In this document: in pieces, positions 8,514-17,288 of the stretch
Numbering within the stretch: position 1 is the first letter of the stretch
How the letters are laid out: the number at the start of each line of letters is the position of its first letter
From: Psychrobacter sp. 28M-43
Lineage (GTDB): Bacteria > Pseudomonadota > Gammaproteobacteria > Pseudomonadales > Moraxellaceae
Length of the DNA: 64,000 nucleotides
Assembly (NCBI RefSeq): GCF_014770435.1
Contig: NZ_CP061739.1
Span: 1,488,001 to 1,552,000, forward strand
Direction: 5' to 3'
Notes under the pieces: generated by a model
Database searches by the model: none
Told to the model about the DNA's origin: nothing
Seen by the model: only the letters and a program-made list of their open reading frames with translations
Position numbers and translations under genes: made by a program

Positions 8514-9425
8514 TTGGATCAATTACGTGCCATCAAGTATTTTAGCAAAGTCGTAGAAACGGGCAGTTTTACTAAGGCGGCAAGTGCGTTCAATGTACCG
8601 CCATCCTCACTATCTAGACGGGTGTCTGATTTAGAAAAGAGTTTGGGCGCAACACTGTTAAAGCGCTCGACCCGAATTGTTAAATTGACCGAAGTAGGGC
8701 AGGTCTATTATAACGATATGCAGCAAGTACTAGATCAGCTCGAGCAAAGCAAAGAAACAGTACGCAGTTATCAAACGACACCAATGGGGCGGTTGCGCAT
8801 CAGCTCTATGGTGGGTTTTGGTGAAAAAATACTGCTACCACTGTTGGATGAGTTTGGTGAGTTGTATCCAGAGATTGTGCTAGATGTTAGTCTCAGTGAT
8901 GAGCTATCGGCATTAGGACGTGACGATGTCGATATTGCGATTCGCGGGGGTTATGCACCAAATGAGCGAGTGCTTGCCATTAGGCTCATGGACAATGGGT
9001 TTATTCCGGTTGCGTCGCCCAGTTATTTAGAGATGCATGGCGCACCCAATCATGTGATGGAATTAAAGGAACATAAAGGCCTATATTTCAAAGCGCCAAA
9101 CGGGCCAACGCCCTGGCTTTGCTATGTCGACGATCAGTGGCATGATGTCTCAGGACCTGCAGTGGCAATTTCAAACAATGGACCATGGCTTGCCAAAAAG
9201 GCTTGTGATGGTGAAGGGATTTTGATGTCCACTCGATGGGCACTATCCTCATATCTTGAGTCAGGGGCATTGCAAGAAATTAAATTTGAGCATCCATTAG
9301 CAATCACGCAGCACGCTGATATGGCCGTATATCTGCTGTATCAAAAGCAGCGCTATCTAGTACCAAAAGTAAAAGCCGCCGTCGATTTCTTGGTTGAGAG
9401 GATAAGAGTAGGAAATATAAAATAA
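8514..9425 (+). CDS. LysR-family transcriptional regulator
   Basis: A 303-residue LysR regulator with helix-turn-helix at about 1-60 (MDQLRAIKYFSKVVETGSFTKAA) and a ligand-binding domain after about 90 (GRLRISSMVGFGE). The start is TTG at 8514: GGAGAGG at 8503-8509 is correctly spaced and the protein begins exactly where the family does. It is of the CrgA/DsdC-like 'DQL..F..VVE.GSF' type and probably controls the divergent GST gene. Confidence 0.9.
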   Translation: MDQLRAIKYFSKVVETGSFTKAASAFNVPPSSLSRRVSDLEKSLGATLLKRSTRIVKLTEVGQVYYNDMQQVLDQLEQSKETVRSYQTTPMGRLRISSMVGFGEKILLPLLDEFGELYPEIVLDVSLSDELSALGRDDVDIAIRGGYAPNERVLAIRLMDNGFIPVASPSYLEMHGAPNHVMELKEHKGLYFKAPNGPTPWLCYVDDQWHDVSGPAVAISNNGPWLAKKACDGEGILMSTRWALSSYLESGALQEIKFEHPLAITQHADMAVYLLYQKQRYLVPKVKAAVDFLVERIRVGNIK

Positions 9426-9740
9426 TAGTCTAAGCAGAAATTTTATAATCAATTCATACTAGTTGGATTTTCTGCTAGTCTAATCCGCATAGGCGCGGGC
9501 TAAAATTCTCGAAATACTATACGTACGTGATAGTAAAGAATCGAATAATGGGCTAGCAAGAAAGTTGAGATCTCATGATAATAAGCGTAGTGGATTATCT
9601 GAAGACTTACGACCAGTTTTGCCATTAATCATTAATTGGTAGGCATCAAAATATAACAAGTAGCTGCTATGGGCTGCCACACGACTTACGCTCTGCAGCC
9701 CAAGAAACAAGCCCTAGGTGAATTAAAATGGAGTTGATAT
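9426..9740. other. intergenic region with a GC-rich hairpin
   Basis: No gene is seen. TGGGCTGC (9670-9677) and GCAGCCCA (9695-9702) form an 8-bp perfect stem with a 17-base loop about 40 bp upstream of the DUF1272 gene. Neither strand has a following T-run. An ATAACAAG octamer at about 9653-9660 repeats the left end of the attC-like site at 10061, but no matching right core was found. Confidence 0.4.
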
Positions 9741-10049
9741 ATGCTAGAAATTAGACCTAATTGTGAATGTTGTGATAAAGACTTAGTACCAGATTCTACC
9801 GAAGCAATGATTTGCACATACGAATGCACTTTTTGCGTCACATGTGTAAATGAAATACTAGAAAATGTATGCCCAAATTGTGGCGGTGGTTTTGTTCCTC
9901 GACCTATTCGACCTAAAATGGCTAGACGTATAGGTTTAAGTATTAACCATCAGCCTCCTTCAATTGAAAGAGTACATACCAAATATAGCATTGAAGAACT
10001 CAAAGAGTTCTCAGCAAAAGTTAAACACACAAAACCTGAAGATCGATGA
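9741..10049 (+). CDS. DUF1272 domain-containing cysteine-rich protein
   Basis: A 102-residue protein with the DUF1272 pattern: LEIRPNCECCDKDL near the start, then CTYECTFCVTCV and CPNCGGGFVPRP (within about 8-55). The paired cysteines suggest one or two zinc sites; the function of the family is unknown. The C-terminal third is charged and not conserved. An attC-like site begins 12 bp after the stop, so the gene may be, or derive from, an integron cassette. Confidence 0.85.
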   Translation: MLEIRPNCECCDKDLVPDSTEAMICTYECTFCVTCVNEILENVCPNCGGGFVPRPIRPKMARRIGLSINHQPPSIERVHTKYSIEELKEFSAKVKHTKPEDR

Positions 10050-10060
10050 TTAATACATTT

Positions 10061-10154
10061 ATATAACAAGCAGTTTAAACGGAAATAAAAAAGTTGGTTC
10101 GGCTGCGCTCAAAATGCTAACACATGTTTTTTGCAGTTTAACCCGGCGTTATGT
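10061..10154 (+). repeat. attC-like integron recombination site
   Basis: The layout matches attC: R'' ATATAAC (10061-10067), 5-base spacer, L'' GTTTAAAC (10073-10080), a 55-base centre, L' GTTTAAC (10136-10142), 5-base spacer, R' GTTATGT (10148-10154). R''/R' pair at 6 of 7 positions. L''/L' pair with one extra base in L'', as in real sites. The centre can itself pair (A-run near 10087 with T-run near 10127). R' departs from GTTRRRY at one base. No integrase gene is in the window. Confidence 0.6.
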
Positions 10155-10351
10155 TTCTAGGAGTTTTCTTTTATGGATTTGCGACCTACATCATAAGAAG
10201 AAGTTTTTTAAGACTTGCTTACAATAGGTTTTATGATCTTGCCGATGAAATAATTGAAGACTCATTTTGGGAACAAGAAGACTGGTATCGTTTTAGCAAG
10301 GTGATTAACCTATTTTCAGGTTATGCTTCACTACACATTTATGCCAGATAA
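10151..10351 (+). CDS. small hypothetical protein after the attC-like site
   Basis: A 66-residue ORF whose ATG lies inside the R' core of the attC-like site, as happens in cassette arrays. It has a short hydrophobic N-terminus (FLGVFFYGFATYII), basic residues, then an acidic aromatic stretch (DEIIEDSFWEQEDWYRFSK). No family was recognised and no Shine-Dalgarno site is visible. It may be a second cassette gene or a truncated one. Confidence 0.45.
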   Translation: MFLGVFFYGFATYIIRRSFLRLAYNRFYDLADEIIEDSFWEQEDWYRFSKVINLFSGYASLHIYAR

Positions 10352-10386
10352 TACTAAGAACTTATGACTGCGTTACCACCAACTAC

Positions 10387-10429
10387 TATTCATACTGAAC
10401 TGACCGCCCACACTTGAACAGTATGAATA
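10387..10429. repeat. 11-bp perfect inverted repeat
   Basis: TATTCATACTG (10387-10397) and CAGTATGAATA (10419-10429) form a perfect stem with a 21-base loop, between the 66-residue ORF and cueR. There is no T-run directly after it, though the region is AT-rich. It could be a terminator-like structure or a decayed mobile-element end. Confidence 0.45.
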
Positions 10430-10510
10430 TTTACTTCTATTTTAGTTGTGCAAAACAGAATGACCTGACGTTTTAACGCCTTCTACATTAGGAGATGCTC
10501 GTTAAAAGCT

Positions 10511-10903
10511 CTATTTAGCTTGCCCAAGATCCTCTAAGATAGCGCACTCTGCATTATCGTCGCCCGCGCAATGATCAAAAGAATTCTGTAGCGAATTGAC
10601 CATCTCCTGCAATTGGGCAATTTTTTGGTTTAGCGTTTCGATATGCTCTTGTGTCAGTTGCTTAACATCTGCACTCTGACGGTTGGCATTTTTGCGCAGA
10701 TATAGTAACTCTTTCATTTGCTTGGATGAGAATCCTAAGTCACGAGAATGTCTTAAAAAGCATAAGTCGTCAATATCGTCTTTAGAATACAAGCGATAAC
10801 CTGAGTTCGAGCGATTTACTGTTTCTAGCAAGCCAATCTGCTCATAGTAACGAATCATTTTGGTAGAGATGCCGGATTGCTTTGATGCTTGACCAATATT
10901 CAT
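10511..10903 (-). CDS. cueR: copper-responsive MerR-family regulator CueR
   Basis: A 130-residue MerR-type activator. The winged helix (MNIGQASKQSGISTKMIRYYEQIGLL) is followed by a long dimer helix and the metal loop C112-AGDDNAE-C120, the two cysteines that bind Cu(I) in CueR. The ATG at 10903 is preferred to one at 10912 because AGGA is properly spaced only for it. It lies 97 bp downstream of the copper ATPase gene on the same strand, so it is probably cotranscribed and activates the promoter at 13536-13566. Confidence 0.92.
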   Translation of the reverse strand: MNIGQASKQSGISTKMIRYYEQIGLLETVNRSNSGYRLYSKDDIDDLCFLRHSRDLGFSSKQMKELLYLRKNANRQSADVKQLTQEHIETLNQKIAQLQEMVNSLQNSFDHCAGDDNAECAILEDLGQAK

Positions 10904-11000
10904 ATTTATCATCCTAACCTAAAAAGGGACTTAAATAACAAAAGGGTTTAAATAACCTGTGTATTTAAACCCTATATGGATATCCTTTACGATTCTATAT

Positions 11001-13478
11001 TTACTCTGTAATGACGGGTACTTTGAAATACTTCAAGCGTAACGCATTACCTAAGACAAAAACAGAAGATAGTGCCATTGCGCCTGCCGCAAAAATGGGT
11101 GAGAGCAGGATACCAAATGCTGGATACAAGACACCTGCAGCAATCGGAATCAAGGCGACATTATAAATAAATGCCCAAGCCAAATTTTGTCTGATATTAC
11201 TGATGGTGGCTTTACTCAAGGCAATTGCAGTAGGCACACCTTGCAGACTACCTGACATTAGCACCACTTCGGCCGCCTCAATCGCAACGTCTGTGCCTGT
11301 ACCAATGGCCAGTCCAACATCAGATTGAGCCAATGCAGGGGCATCATTGATACCGTCACCAACAAATGCCACTCGGCCATATTGTTCTTGCAACTGGCGT
11401 ATCGCATCCACTTTGCCTTCGGGTAATACTTCTGCCACTACCTGATCGATATTTAATTTTTCGGCAATCGCTTGGGCGGTATGGCGATTATCACCTGTAA
11501 TCATGGCCACTTTTAAGCCTAACTGATGTAGTGCGGCAATGGCGGCATGAGTCGTCTCTTTAATAGGATCTGCAACGGCGATGATAGCGGCTAACTGCTG
11601 GTCAATAGAGACATAGAGTGGGGTTTTACCTTCTTGCCCCAAACGTAGCGCATCTTGCTCAAAAGGAGCAACATCAAGCCCCAATTGCTGCATGTAACGA
11701 TCCGCGCCAATATGAATCACTTGGCCTGCCACGTTTGCTTGAATACCCAAACCTGTCATCGCTTCAAAGTCAGTGATAGGCAGCAGTTGAATATTCTGTT
11801 GTTCTGCGGCTTGTACAATGGCTAAGGCAATGGGATGCTCAGATTTTGCTTCAACCGATGCCACCACACGTAGGATTTGTTCTTTTTCAAATCCTTGTTG
11901 AACTTGAAAATCTGTCAACGTAGGTTTGCCTTCAGTCAATGTGCCTGTTTTATCAACGGCCACCACGCTCACGTCCTGAAGCATTTGTAGCGCTTCGCCT
12001 TTACGGAATAGCACACCTAACTCTGCACCGCGACCCGTGCCGACCATAATAGAGGTGGGGGTAGCTAATCCCATTGCACAAGGGCAGGCCACAATGAGCA
12101 CGGCAACCGCATTGATTAAACCAAAGGTTAAGGCAGGGTCAGGGCCAAAAATCAACCAAACTATAAAGGTCAATGCTGATAAAAACATCACCGCTGGTAC
12201 AAACCACATGGTGACTTTATCCACCAATGCTTGAATCGGTAATTTAGAGCCTTGGGCTTGTTCTACCATACGAATGATTTGCGCTAATACAGAATCTTCA
12301 CCAATGGCCGTTGCCCGAATATTCACGGTACCGTTTTGATTGATAGTACCTCCAACCACTTGATCGCCTGCTTGTTTTTTCACAGGAACAGGTTCACCCG
12401 TAATCATCGATTCATCAATATAACTGTGACCGTCAACCACCTCACCATCGATAGGTACACGCTCACCTGGACGGATTTCAACTATCATTTTTGCGGTGAC
12501 ATCTTCTACAGAGACTTCAATGACTTTACCATCTTGCTGAACACGGGCGGTCTTTGCCTGCATGCCTACTAAATGCTGAATGGCCCCCGAAGTACGCCCC
12601 TTGGCTTTTGCTTCAAAATAACGACCTAATAATATCAAGCTCACAATCATGGCAGCGGCTTCGTAATAGACGTGCACCGTGCCTTCAGGTAACGCTTGCG
12701 GGATAAAGGTCGCTATGAGGGAAAAGCCATACGCTGCGATCGTACCAATCGCCACTAGCGAATTCATATCTGGCGCAAAACGCAATAAGGCTGGCACGCC
12801 TTTCTGATAAAAGCGTCGGCCTGGAAAGAGTAATACCAATGTGGTCAAGACAAACTGTATCAGCCAACTTTGCTGAGTGCCGAGGTTATTCACCACCCAC
12901 ATATGAAAAGCGGGAATCATATGCGAGCCCATTGCTAGAATGAATACAGGCAGTGACAACAGCGCAGAAAGGCCCAAATCTCGTTTAAGCTGATTTTGCT
13001 CCGATGCTTTCTTATCTTGTCGATCACTTTGGTCTTGTTCTACCAGTTTGGCCTCGTAGCCCGCTTTTTTAACGGCCTCAATTAAGTCGCTCGTTTGTAT
13101 TTGAGCATCGCCTTTAATCCAAGCGCGTTCAGTCGCAAGGTTTACTGTGACTTGTTGCACGCCAGCGACTTTTGCCAAGGATTTTTCTACTCGTCCAACG
13201 CAAGAGGCACAGCTCATGCCTTCTATAGATAGCTCGATAGGCTTGGTTTCAGTCACCTTATAGCCTGCGCGCTCTACCGCTTTGTTTAACTGAGCTACAT
13301 CTAAAGGCTGAGATGAGTAAACAGTCGCCTGTTCAGTGGCAAGATTTACCTCGGCGTTTTCAACGTGCTCAATGTTTTTTAATTGTTTTTCGATACGCCC
13401 GACGCAAGATGCGCAACTCATGCCTTCAATGCTCAGCACTTCATGATAAGTAGGGGCTTTAGTATTTTTTGTTTTCAT
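11001..13478 (-). CDS. copA: Cu(I)-exporting P1B-type ATPase CopA
   Basis: An 825-residue inner-membrane copper pump that exports cytosolic Cu(I) using ATP. Two N-terminal heavy-metal domains carry GMSCASC (C22/C25 and C90/C93). Eight transmembrane helices follow, with CPC at 465-467 in helix 6, phosphorylation motif D509KTGT, TGE at about 360-362, and GDGINDAPAL near the C-terminus. Size and order are those of bacterial CopA. The first gene of a copA-cueR unit. Confidence 0.95.
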   Translation of the reverse strand: MKTKNTKAPTYHEVLSIEGMSCASCVGRIEKQLKNIEHVENAEVNLATEQATVYSSQPLDVAQLNKAVERAGYKVTETKPIELSIEGMSCASCVGRVEKSLAKVAGVQQVTVNLATERAWIKGDAQIQTSDLIEAVKKAGYEAKLVEQDQSDRQDKKASEQNQLKRDLGLSALLSLPVFILAMGSHMIPAFHMWVVNNLGTQQSWLIQFVLTTLVLLFPGRRFYQKGVPALLRFAPDMNSLVAIGTIAAYGFSLIATFIPQALPEGTVHVYYEAAAMIVSLILLGRYFEAKAKGRTSGAIQHLVGMQAKTARVQQDGKVIEVSVEDVTAKMIVEIRPGERVPIDGEVVDGHSYIDESMITGEPVPVKKQAGDQVVGGTINQNGTVNIRATAIGEDSVLAQIIRMVEQAQGSKLPIQALVDKVTMWFVPAVMFLSALTFIVWLIFGPDPALTFGLINAVAVLIVACPCAMGLATPTSIMVGTGRGAELGVLFRKGEALQMLQDVSVVAVDKTGTLTEGKPTLTDFQVQQGFEKEQILRVVASVEAKSEHPIALAIVQAAEQQNIQLLPITDFEAMTGLGIQANVAGQVIHIGADRYMQQLGLDVAPFEQDALRLGQEGKTPLYVSIDQQLAAIIAVADPIKETTHAAIAALHQLGLKVAMITGDNRHTAQAIAEKLNIDQVVAEVLPEGKVDAIRQLQEQYGRVAFVGDGINDAPALAQSDVGLAIGTGTDVAIEAAEVVLMSGSLQGVPTAIALSKATISNIRQNLAWAFIYNVALIPIAAGVLYPAFGILLSPIFAAGAMALSSVFVLGNALRLKYFKVPVITE

Positions 13479-13535
13479 AACAACCTCTGTCGTTTTTAAC
13501 TATATTTTTAATCTTATTTTCAAATCTATAGTGAC

Positions 13536-13566
13536 AGCATATAGGTTGACATCATGGTAAGGTCAA
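13536..13566 (-). promoter_or_regulatory. CueR-type promoter of copA
   Basis: On the minus strand, TTGACC (complement of 13561-13566) and TATGCT (complement of 13536-13541) are separated by exactly 19 bp, the overlong spacer typical of MerR-family-controlled promoters. The spacer contains the dyad TTGAC...GTCAA. It lies about 58 bp upstream of the copA start. Confidence 0.75.
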
Positions 13567-13913
13567 GCGTATTTCTATAATACTTTTAAACCCGTTTATA
13601 GTAGCGTCTTATATTTATCGTTGAATACAAAATAGCTCAATTATGGTTTATTGTTGAAGGTGTGGCGGCATTAATTCTAAAATAGGGCAGGATAAATGGC
13701 TGATAATAAGATAAACTGCCCAGCGAGCGCTGATAGGGTTCGATAGCTCTCGATAGCTCTCGATCAATTCACTGTATTTGGCTACTAGCGAATAAAACAT
13801 CAATAATAATAAACGCTGCTAACAATGACAGAGTACGCCGTCAACAGCAGGTGATATCAGCACCGTTAACACAAAACATTTATACAAGACCATTGATATT
13901 AAGGCACATCACT
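13567..13913. other. intergenic region with a short tandem repeat
   Basis: No gene is supported. CGATAGCTCT is repeated directly at about 13741-13760 and followed by CGAT. The rest is AT-rich spacer holding the promoter of the gene at 13914. Confidence 0.4.
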
Positions 13914-14627
13914 ATGGAAGAAGTACCAAATACGATAGAACAAAGACCCGTATTCATGCCCAAAGTCAACAGTGACAATTTGGTAAAAACGGATATGGTT
14001 ATGTTTGAGCGACATGTGGGATTTGCGACCAGACAAAAGAAAAAATCCATCAATGACTTACAGCAAGTCATTCGCAAAAAGTATGGATTTAAGCACGTGT
14101 TAGAGCTGTCTAGTAAATCTGGTAATAAGCTAAGCTTTCCTCTAAGCCCGTTTAGTTTAAAGATTACCGATGAGCATGATGGCAATCCATATAGTGTCGA
14201 AAATGCTTTTCAAGCCAGTATGGTTTTTGAAGATGGTGGTCCTTACACGGATTTGCTAACAGTAGCGCCAAGACAAGCCCGAAAGGATGAGCGATTGATG
14301 ACCTCGGGCGAGCTCATTGGCTACAATTACTTTGGTATGGAGTGGGGAGTAGAGCCGTTAACGACGTTTTATGACTGGCTGTACGTGAATGCTCTAAAGC
14401 AAAACCCTCAACTACATGAGGAAGTGATTCAATATCAAGGGTTTACTGATATTACTTTCAATCCTAAAAAATCTATCCATAGTGCAGCGTATGCGTTGGC
14501 GCTGTTTGTGGCACTGCATAAAAGAGAATTGCTCGATAATGTTGAAGAACCAATGGCATTCTATGACTTATGCAATAATTTTAAAATCAGCAATACTGAA
14601 CACCTGTTAGAAGAAGGTTGGGTCTAA
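13914..14627 (+). CDS. NADAR-like protein of the DarT1-associated antitoxin type
   Basis: A 237-residue protein resembling the DarT1-associated NADAR family, ADP-ribosyl glycohydrolases that remove ADP-ribose from guanine in DNA. Recognised features: RPVFMPK (11-17), the QKKK stretch (41-44), E97NAFQAS with MVFEDGGPYTDL following (residues 97-114), TFYDWLYVNAL (151-161), GFTDITFNP (176-184) and ALFVALHKR. The ATG at 13914 has AAGG at 13901-13904; a GTG at 13851 lacks support. In the family a DarT toxin gene normally adjoins; here the neighbours are copA and a LysR gene. Family assignment is by remembered pattern, so function is inferred. Confidence 0.6.
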   Translation: MEEVPNTIEQRPVFMPKVNSDNLVKTDMVMFERHVGFATRQKKKSINDLQQVIRKKYGFKHVLELSSKSGNKLSFPLSPFSLKITDEHDGNPYSVENAFQASMVFEDGGPYTDLLTVAPRQARKDERLMTSGELIGYNYFGMEWGVEPLTTFYDWLYVNALKQNPQLHEEVIQYQGFTDITFNPKKSIHSAAYALALFVALHKRELLDNVEEPMAFYDLCNNFKISNTEHLLEEGWV

Positions 14628-14663
14628 TAGTTAAGTCAGCGCTCGCTTAAGTTTGCTTAAACC

Positions 14664-14698
14664 AAAAGCTACGATGCATTATGTATCGTGGCTTTTTT
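14664..14698. terminator. bidirectional terminator
   Basis: AAAAGCTACGAT (14664-14675) pairs with ATCGTGGCTTTT (14685-14696) around a 9-base loop, with T-runs on both strands. It separates the convergent NADAR-like and LysR genes. Confidence 0.8.
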
Positions 14699-14716
14699 AT
14701 TTCTCTATGTTTAAAG

Positions 14717-15625
14717 CTATATATTCTCATCCCAATACGGCGGCGTGCCATAGTAGTTGGTCATAAAATCGATGAAGCATCTGACTTTGTGAGGTAGTAG
14801 TTTTCTATGGGCATAGACGGCATACAATCCCAAAGGGTCAGGTTCATATTCGGGCAGTACTATGTCCAACTTGCCAGTACTTAATGCTTCGCTAGCAATA
14901 AAAGTCGGCTGTAGTATCAATCCTCCGCCTGCAATAGCTGCTTCAACGAGTACGTCGCCATTATTACTATGGAAAACGCTACGTTCTTTGAATTGTTTGG
15001 TCTTTAGGTATTTGTAGATTTGACCCTTAGTTTCAACATTCATATAGCTATAATGCAAATAGCGATGCGATTCTAAATCCTCAAGTTGCTTAGGGGTGCC
15101 ATGAGTTTTGAGGTACTTGGGCGAAGCGCATAATACCACGCGAATCGGAGCAATCTGCTTAGCGATAAGTGACGAGCTTTGGAGCTGTCCGATACGCAGG
15201 GCAATATCAAACCCTTCTTCAACGATATCTACTTTTCGATCACTCAACTGCAGATCAACGGTAACTGATGGATAGCGCTCCTGAAAATCAGTGATGAGTT
15301 TTGCCATATGCTTTAGGGCAAAGGAGACGGGCGCACTGATCCGCAGGACGCCTTTAGGGTGCTGCTGTAAGCCGCCTAATTGCGATGCCATCTCATCAAT
15401 ACTCAATAAAATCTGCTGTGCATGCGTAAAGTATTGACTGCCAGCTTCAGTCAGGCTGACTTTGCGTGTAGTACGGTTGAGCAGGCGAGTATGTAGTTCC
15501 TCCTCTAACTTTGCCACATACTTGCTTACTAGCTGCGGCGAGAGCTGCATCGTAATAGCCGCTTTACTAAAACTGCCTTCTGTTACTACCGCGACAAAAG
15601 CGCGCATGGCATCGATTCTATCCAT
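14717..15625 (-). CDS. LysR-family transcriptional regulator
   Basis: A 302-residue LysR regulator opening MDRIDAMRAFVAVVTEGSFSKAA, with helix-turn-helix at about 1-60 and an effector domain from about 90 (GVLRISAPVSFA). An in-frame ATG at 15766 would add 47 residues unlike the family, whereas the ATG at 15625 has AGGG seven bases upstream. It is divergent from the DoxX gene at 15787, a likely target. Confidence 0.9.
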   Translation of the reverse strand: MDRIDAMRAFVAVVTEGSFSKAAITMQLSPQLVSKYVAKLEEELHTRLLNRTTRKVSLTEAGSQYFTHAQQILLSIDEMASQLGGLQQHPKGVLRISAPVSFALKHMAKLITDFQERYPSVTVDLQLSDRKVDIVEEGFDIALRIGQLQSSSLIAKQIAPIRVVLCASPKYLKTHGTPKQLEDLESHRYLHYSYMNVETKGQIYKYLKTKQFKERSVFHSNNGDVLVEAAIAGGGLILQPTFIASEALSTGKLDIVLPEYEPDPLGLYAVYAHRKLLPHKVRCFIDFMTNYYGTPPYWDENI

Positions 15626-15786
15626 ATCTGTCCCTATCATTCTCTCGATATCAAATCCATTATAAACAGTATGTTGATAATTATTCAATATAACTGAGCT
15701 TACTCTTTTATAGCGTTGATAGTAAAGTGTGCCTATATCATTTTCGACACTATCTATTCTAATCATACCTTATGGAGTAAGCATCA

Positions 15787-16233
15787 ATGAAGTCATCACT
15801 ATTAAATACTATTTTGTCATCAAAAGCTGGAGTGGCGGCCCTAGTGCTTCGGGTACCCATTGGCCTGATTTTAGCAGCCCATGGCGCCCAAAAGTTATTT
15901 GGTTGGTTCGGTGGTAACGGACTGGCAGGTACGGCTCAGTGGTTAAGCAGTATGGGTATAGAGCCTGGCTACTTAATGGCGATACTCGCAGGCGGTGCTG
16001 AGTTCTTCGGTGGTCTGGCTCTGGTATTAGGTCTGCTAACCAGACCAGCAGCTTTAGCCGCAGCCTTTACCATGTTGGTGGCTATTTTTTCTGTCCATAT
16101 TAGCAATGGGCTATTTGCTGATAATGGTGGTTATGAATATGCATTAACATTGATGGTAGCTACACTTGCTTTAGCCATCCAAGGTGGCGGCTCCCTCAGT
16201 ATGGATAAAGTATTATCAGAAAAATTAGGATAG
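15787..16233 (+). CDS. DoxX-family membrane protein
   Basis: A 148-residue inner-membrane protein with four hydrophobic segments and the DoxX signature LRVPIGLILAAHGAQKLFGWFGG (split here as LRVPIGLILAAHG and QKLFGWFGG), then MAILAGGAEFFGGLALVLGL. DoxX proteins are linked to redox stress and thiol metabolism, but their biochemistry is poorly defined. GGAG precedes the ATG. It is divergent from a LysR gene and 88 bp upstream of a dioxygenase gene on the same strand. Confidence 0.88.
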   Translation: MKSSLLNTILSSKAGVAALVLRVPIGLILAAHGAQKLFGWFGGNGLAGTAQWLSSMGIEPGYLMAILAGGAEFFGGLALVLGLLTRPAALAAAFTMLVAIFSVHISNGLFADNGGYEYALTLMVATLALAIQGGGSLSMDKVLSEKLG

Positions 16234-16321
16234 GTTTTATAGTTGTAAATGGTTTTATTCAATTTTCGTGAATAAAGCTGTTTAATTAGAGTCATTTAAT
16301 AAAAGCAACAAGGGGAAAGCC

Positions 16322-17149
16322 ATGACCACACTTTTATCTAATGAGCCAGTCAGCCAGCCTGTACTGTTTATACCGCATGGTGCAGGGCCTTGTTTTTTTA
16401 TGGATTGGCAACCAGCGGATACGTGGCATGAGATGGCAACTTTTTTAAAGGGCATTTCTGCTCGTTTGCCTGAGCGACCAAAGGCTATCTTAATCATTAG
16501 TGCCCATTGGCAGAAGACTGAGTTTAGTATCACCGCTGGCAAGCAACCTGATCTCATTTATGATTATTATGGCTTTCCTGAGCATACTTATAATTTGACT
16601 TATCCAGCCTCAGGCGTACCAGCATTGGCGGAGCAAGTCAGTAGTCTACTGATAGAGGCAGGGGTAGGTAATAAACAAGATGCGGAGCGCGGTTTTGATC
16701 ATGGGGTATTTATACCGCTTAAGCTAATGTTCCCTGAGGCAGATATTCCAGTGGTGCAACTATCCTTGCGTCATGATTTAGACCCACAAGCGCATTTGGC
16801 TGCTGGTCAGGCATTGGCGTCATTACGTACAGAGGGTGTGCTAATCGTCGGTAGCGGCATGAGCTTTCATAATATGCGCGGTTATGGCGATACCAGTTTT
16901 ACTGAACCATCAGAGCGTTTTGATGAATGGCTAACGAATACTGTAGAATCAGCAGATTCGGATAAACGACTCACGGCCTTGACCAATTGGAAAAATGCTC
17001 CTCACGCGCTTGACTCACATCCATTAGGGGCAGAGGAGCATTTGTTACCGCTTATGATAGCGGTGGGTGCAGCAGGGAGTGATGCAGGTCGCAAAATCTA
17101 TTCTGAGCAAGTGCTAAAAACGCAAATATCAGCCTTTCAGTTTGGTTGA
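16322..17149 (+). CDS. ygiD: 4,5-DOPA-extradiol-dioxygenase family protein YgiD
   Basis: A 275-residue LigB-fold class III extradiol dioxygenase. Metal-binding and catalytic histidines lie in IPHGAGP (H19), ISAHW (H62), GFDHGVF (H127), MSFHNM (H183) and HPLGAEEH (H233, H240). Family members open catechol-type rings such as DOPA using a divalent metal. Length matches YgiD. AAGGGGAA lies before the ATG. The pairing with DoxX and LysR is often seen and suggests joint control under aromatic or redox stress. Confidence 0.85.
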   Translation: MTTLLSNEPVSQPVLFIPHGAGPCFFMDWQPADTWHEMATFLKGISARLPERPKAILIISAHWQKTEFSITAGKQPDLIYDYYGFPEHTYNLTYPASGVPALAEQVSSLLIEAGVGNKQDAERGFDHGVFIPLKLMFPEADIPVVQLSLRHDLDPQAHLAAGQALASLRTEGVLIVGSGMSFHNMRGYGDTSFTEPSERFDEWLTNTVESADSDKRLTALTNWKNAPHALDSHPLGAEEHLLPLMIAVGAAGSDAGRKIYSEQVLKTQISAFQFG

Positions 17150-17204
17150 ATATGTTGAAACGTTTAATGCGTGGTATTTCAGCATGATTATCAAAAATAA
17201 AATA

Positions 17205-17229
17205 TCCTTTGAATCTCAGACTCAAAGGA
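17205..17229. terminator. terminator between convergent genes
   Basis: TCCTTTGA (17205-17212) and TCAAAGGA (17222-17229) form a perfect 8-bp stem. The minus-strand side is followed by a long T-rich tract, so it best ends the leftward nirBD transcript; the rightward side has a shorter CGTTTT. Confidence 0.7.
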
Positions 17230-17288
17230 CGTTTTAGATTAATACAGCAATTATTAATGGCATATCAAATTAGAGATAACGTCGCTTA

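Noticed and set aside
9670..9702. Hairpin before DUF1272 as a second attC site
   Set aside because: An ATAACAAG-like left core is present but no matching GTTRRRY right core or L boxes were found.
13851..13913. Longer N-terminus of the NADAR-like protein from GTG
   Set aside because: The added residues do not resemble the family and the ATG at 13914 has the proper ribosome site.
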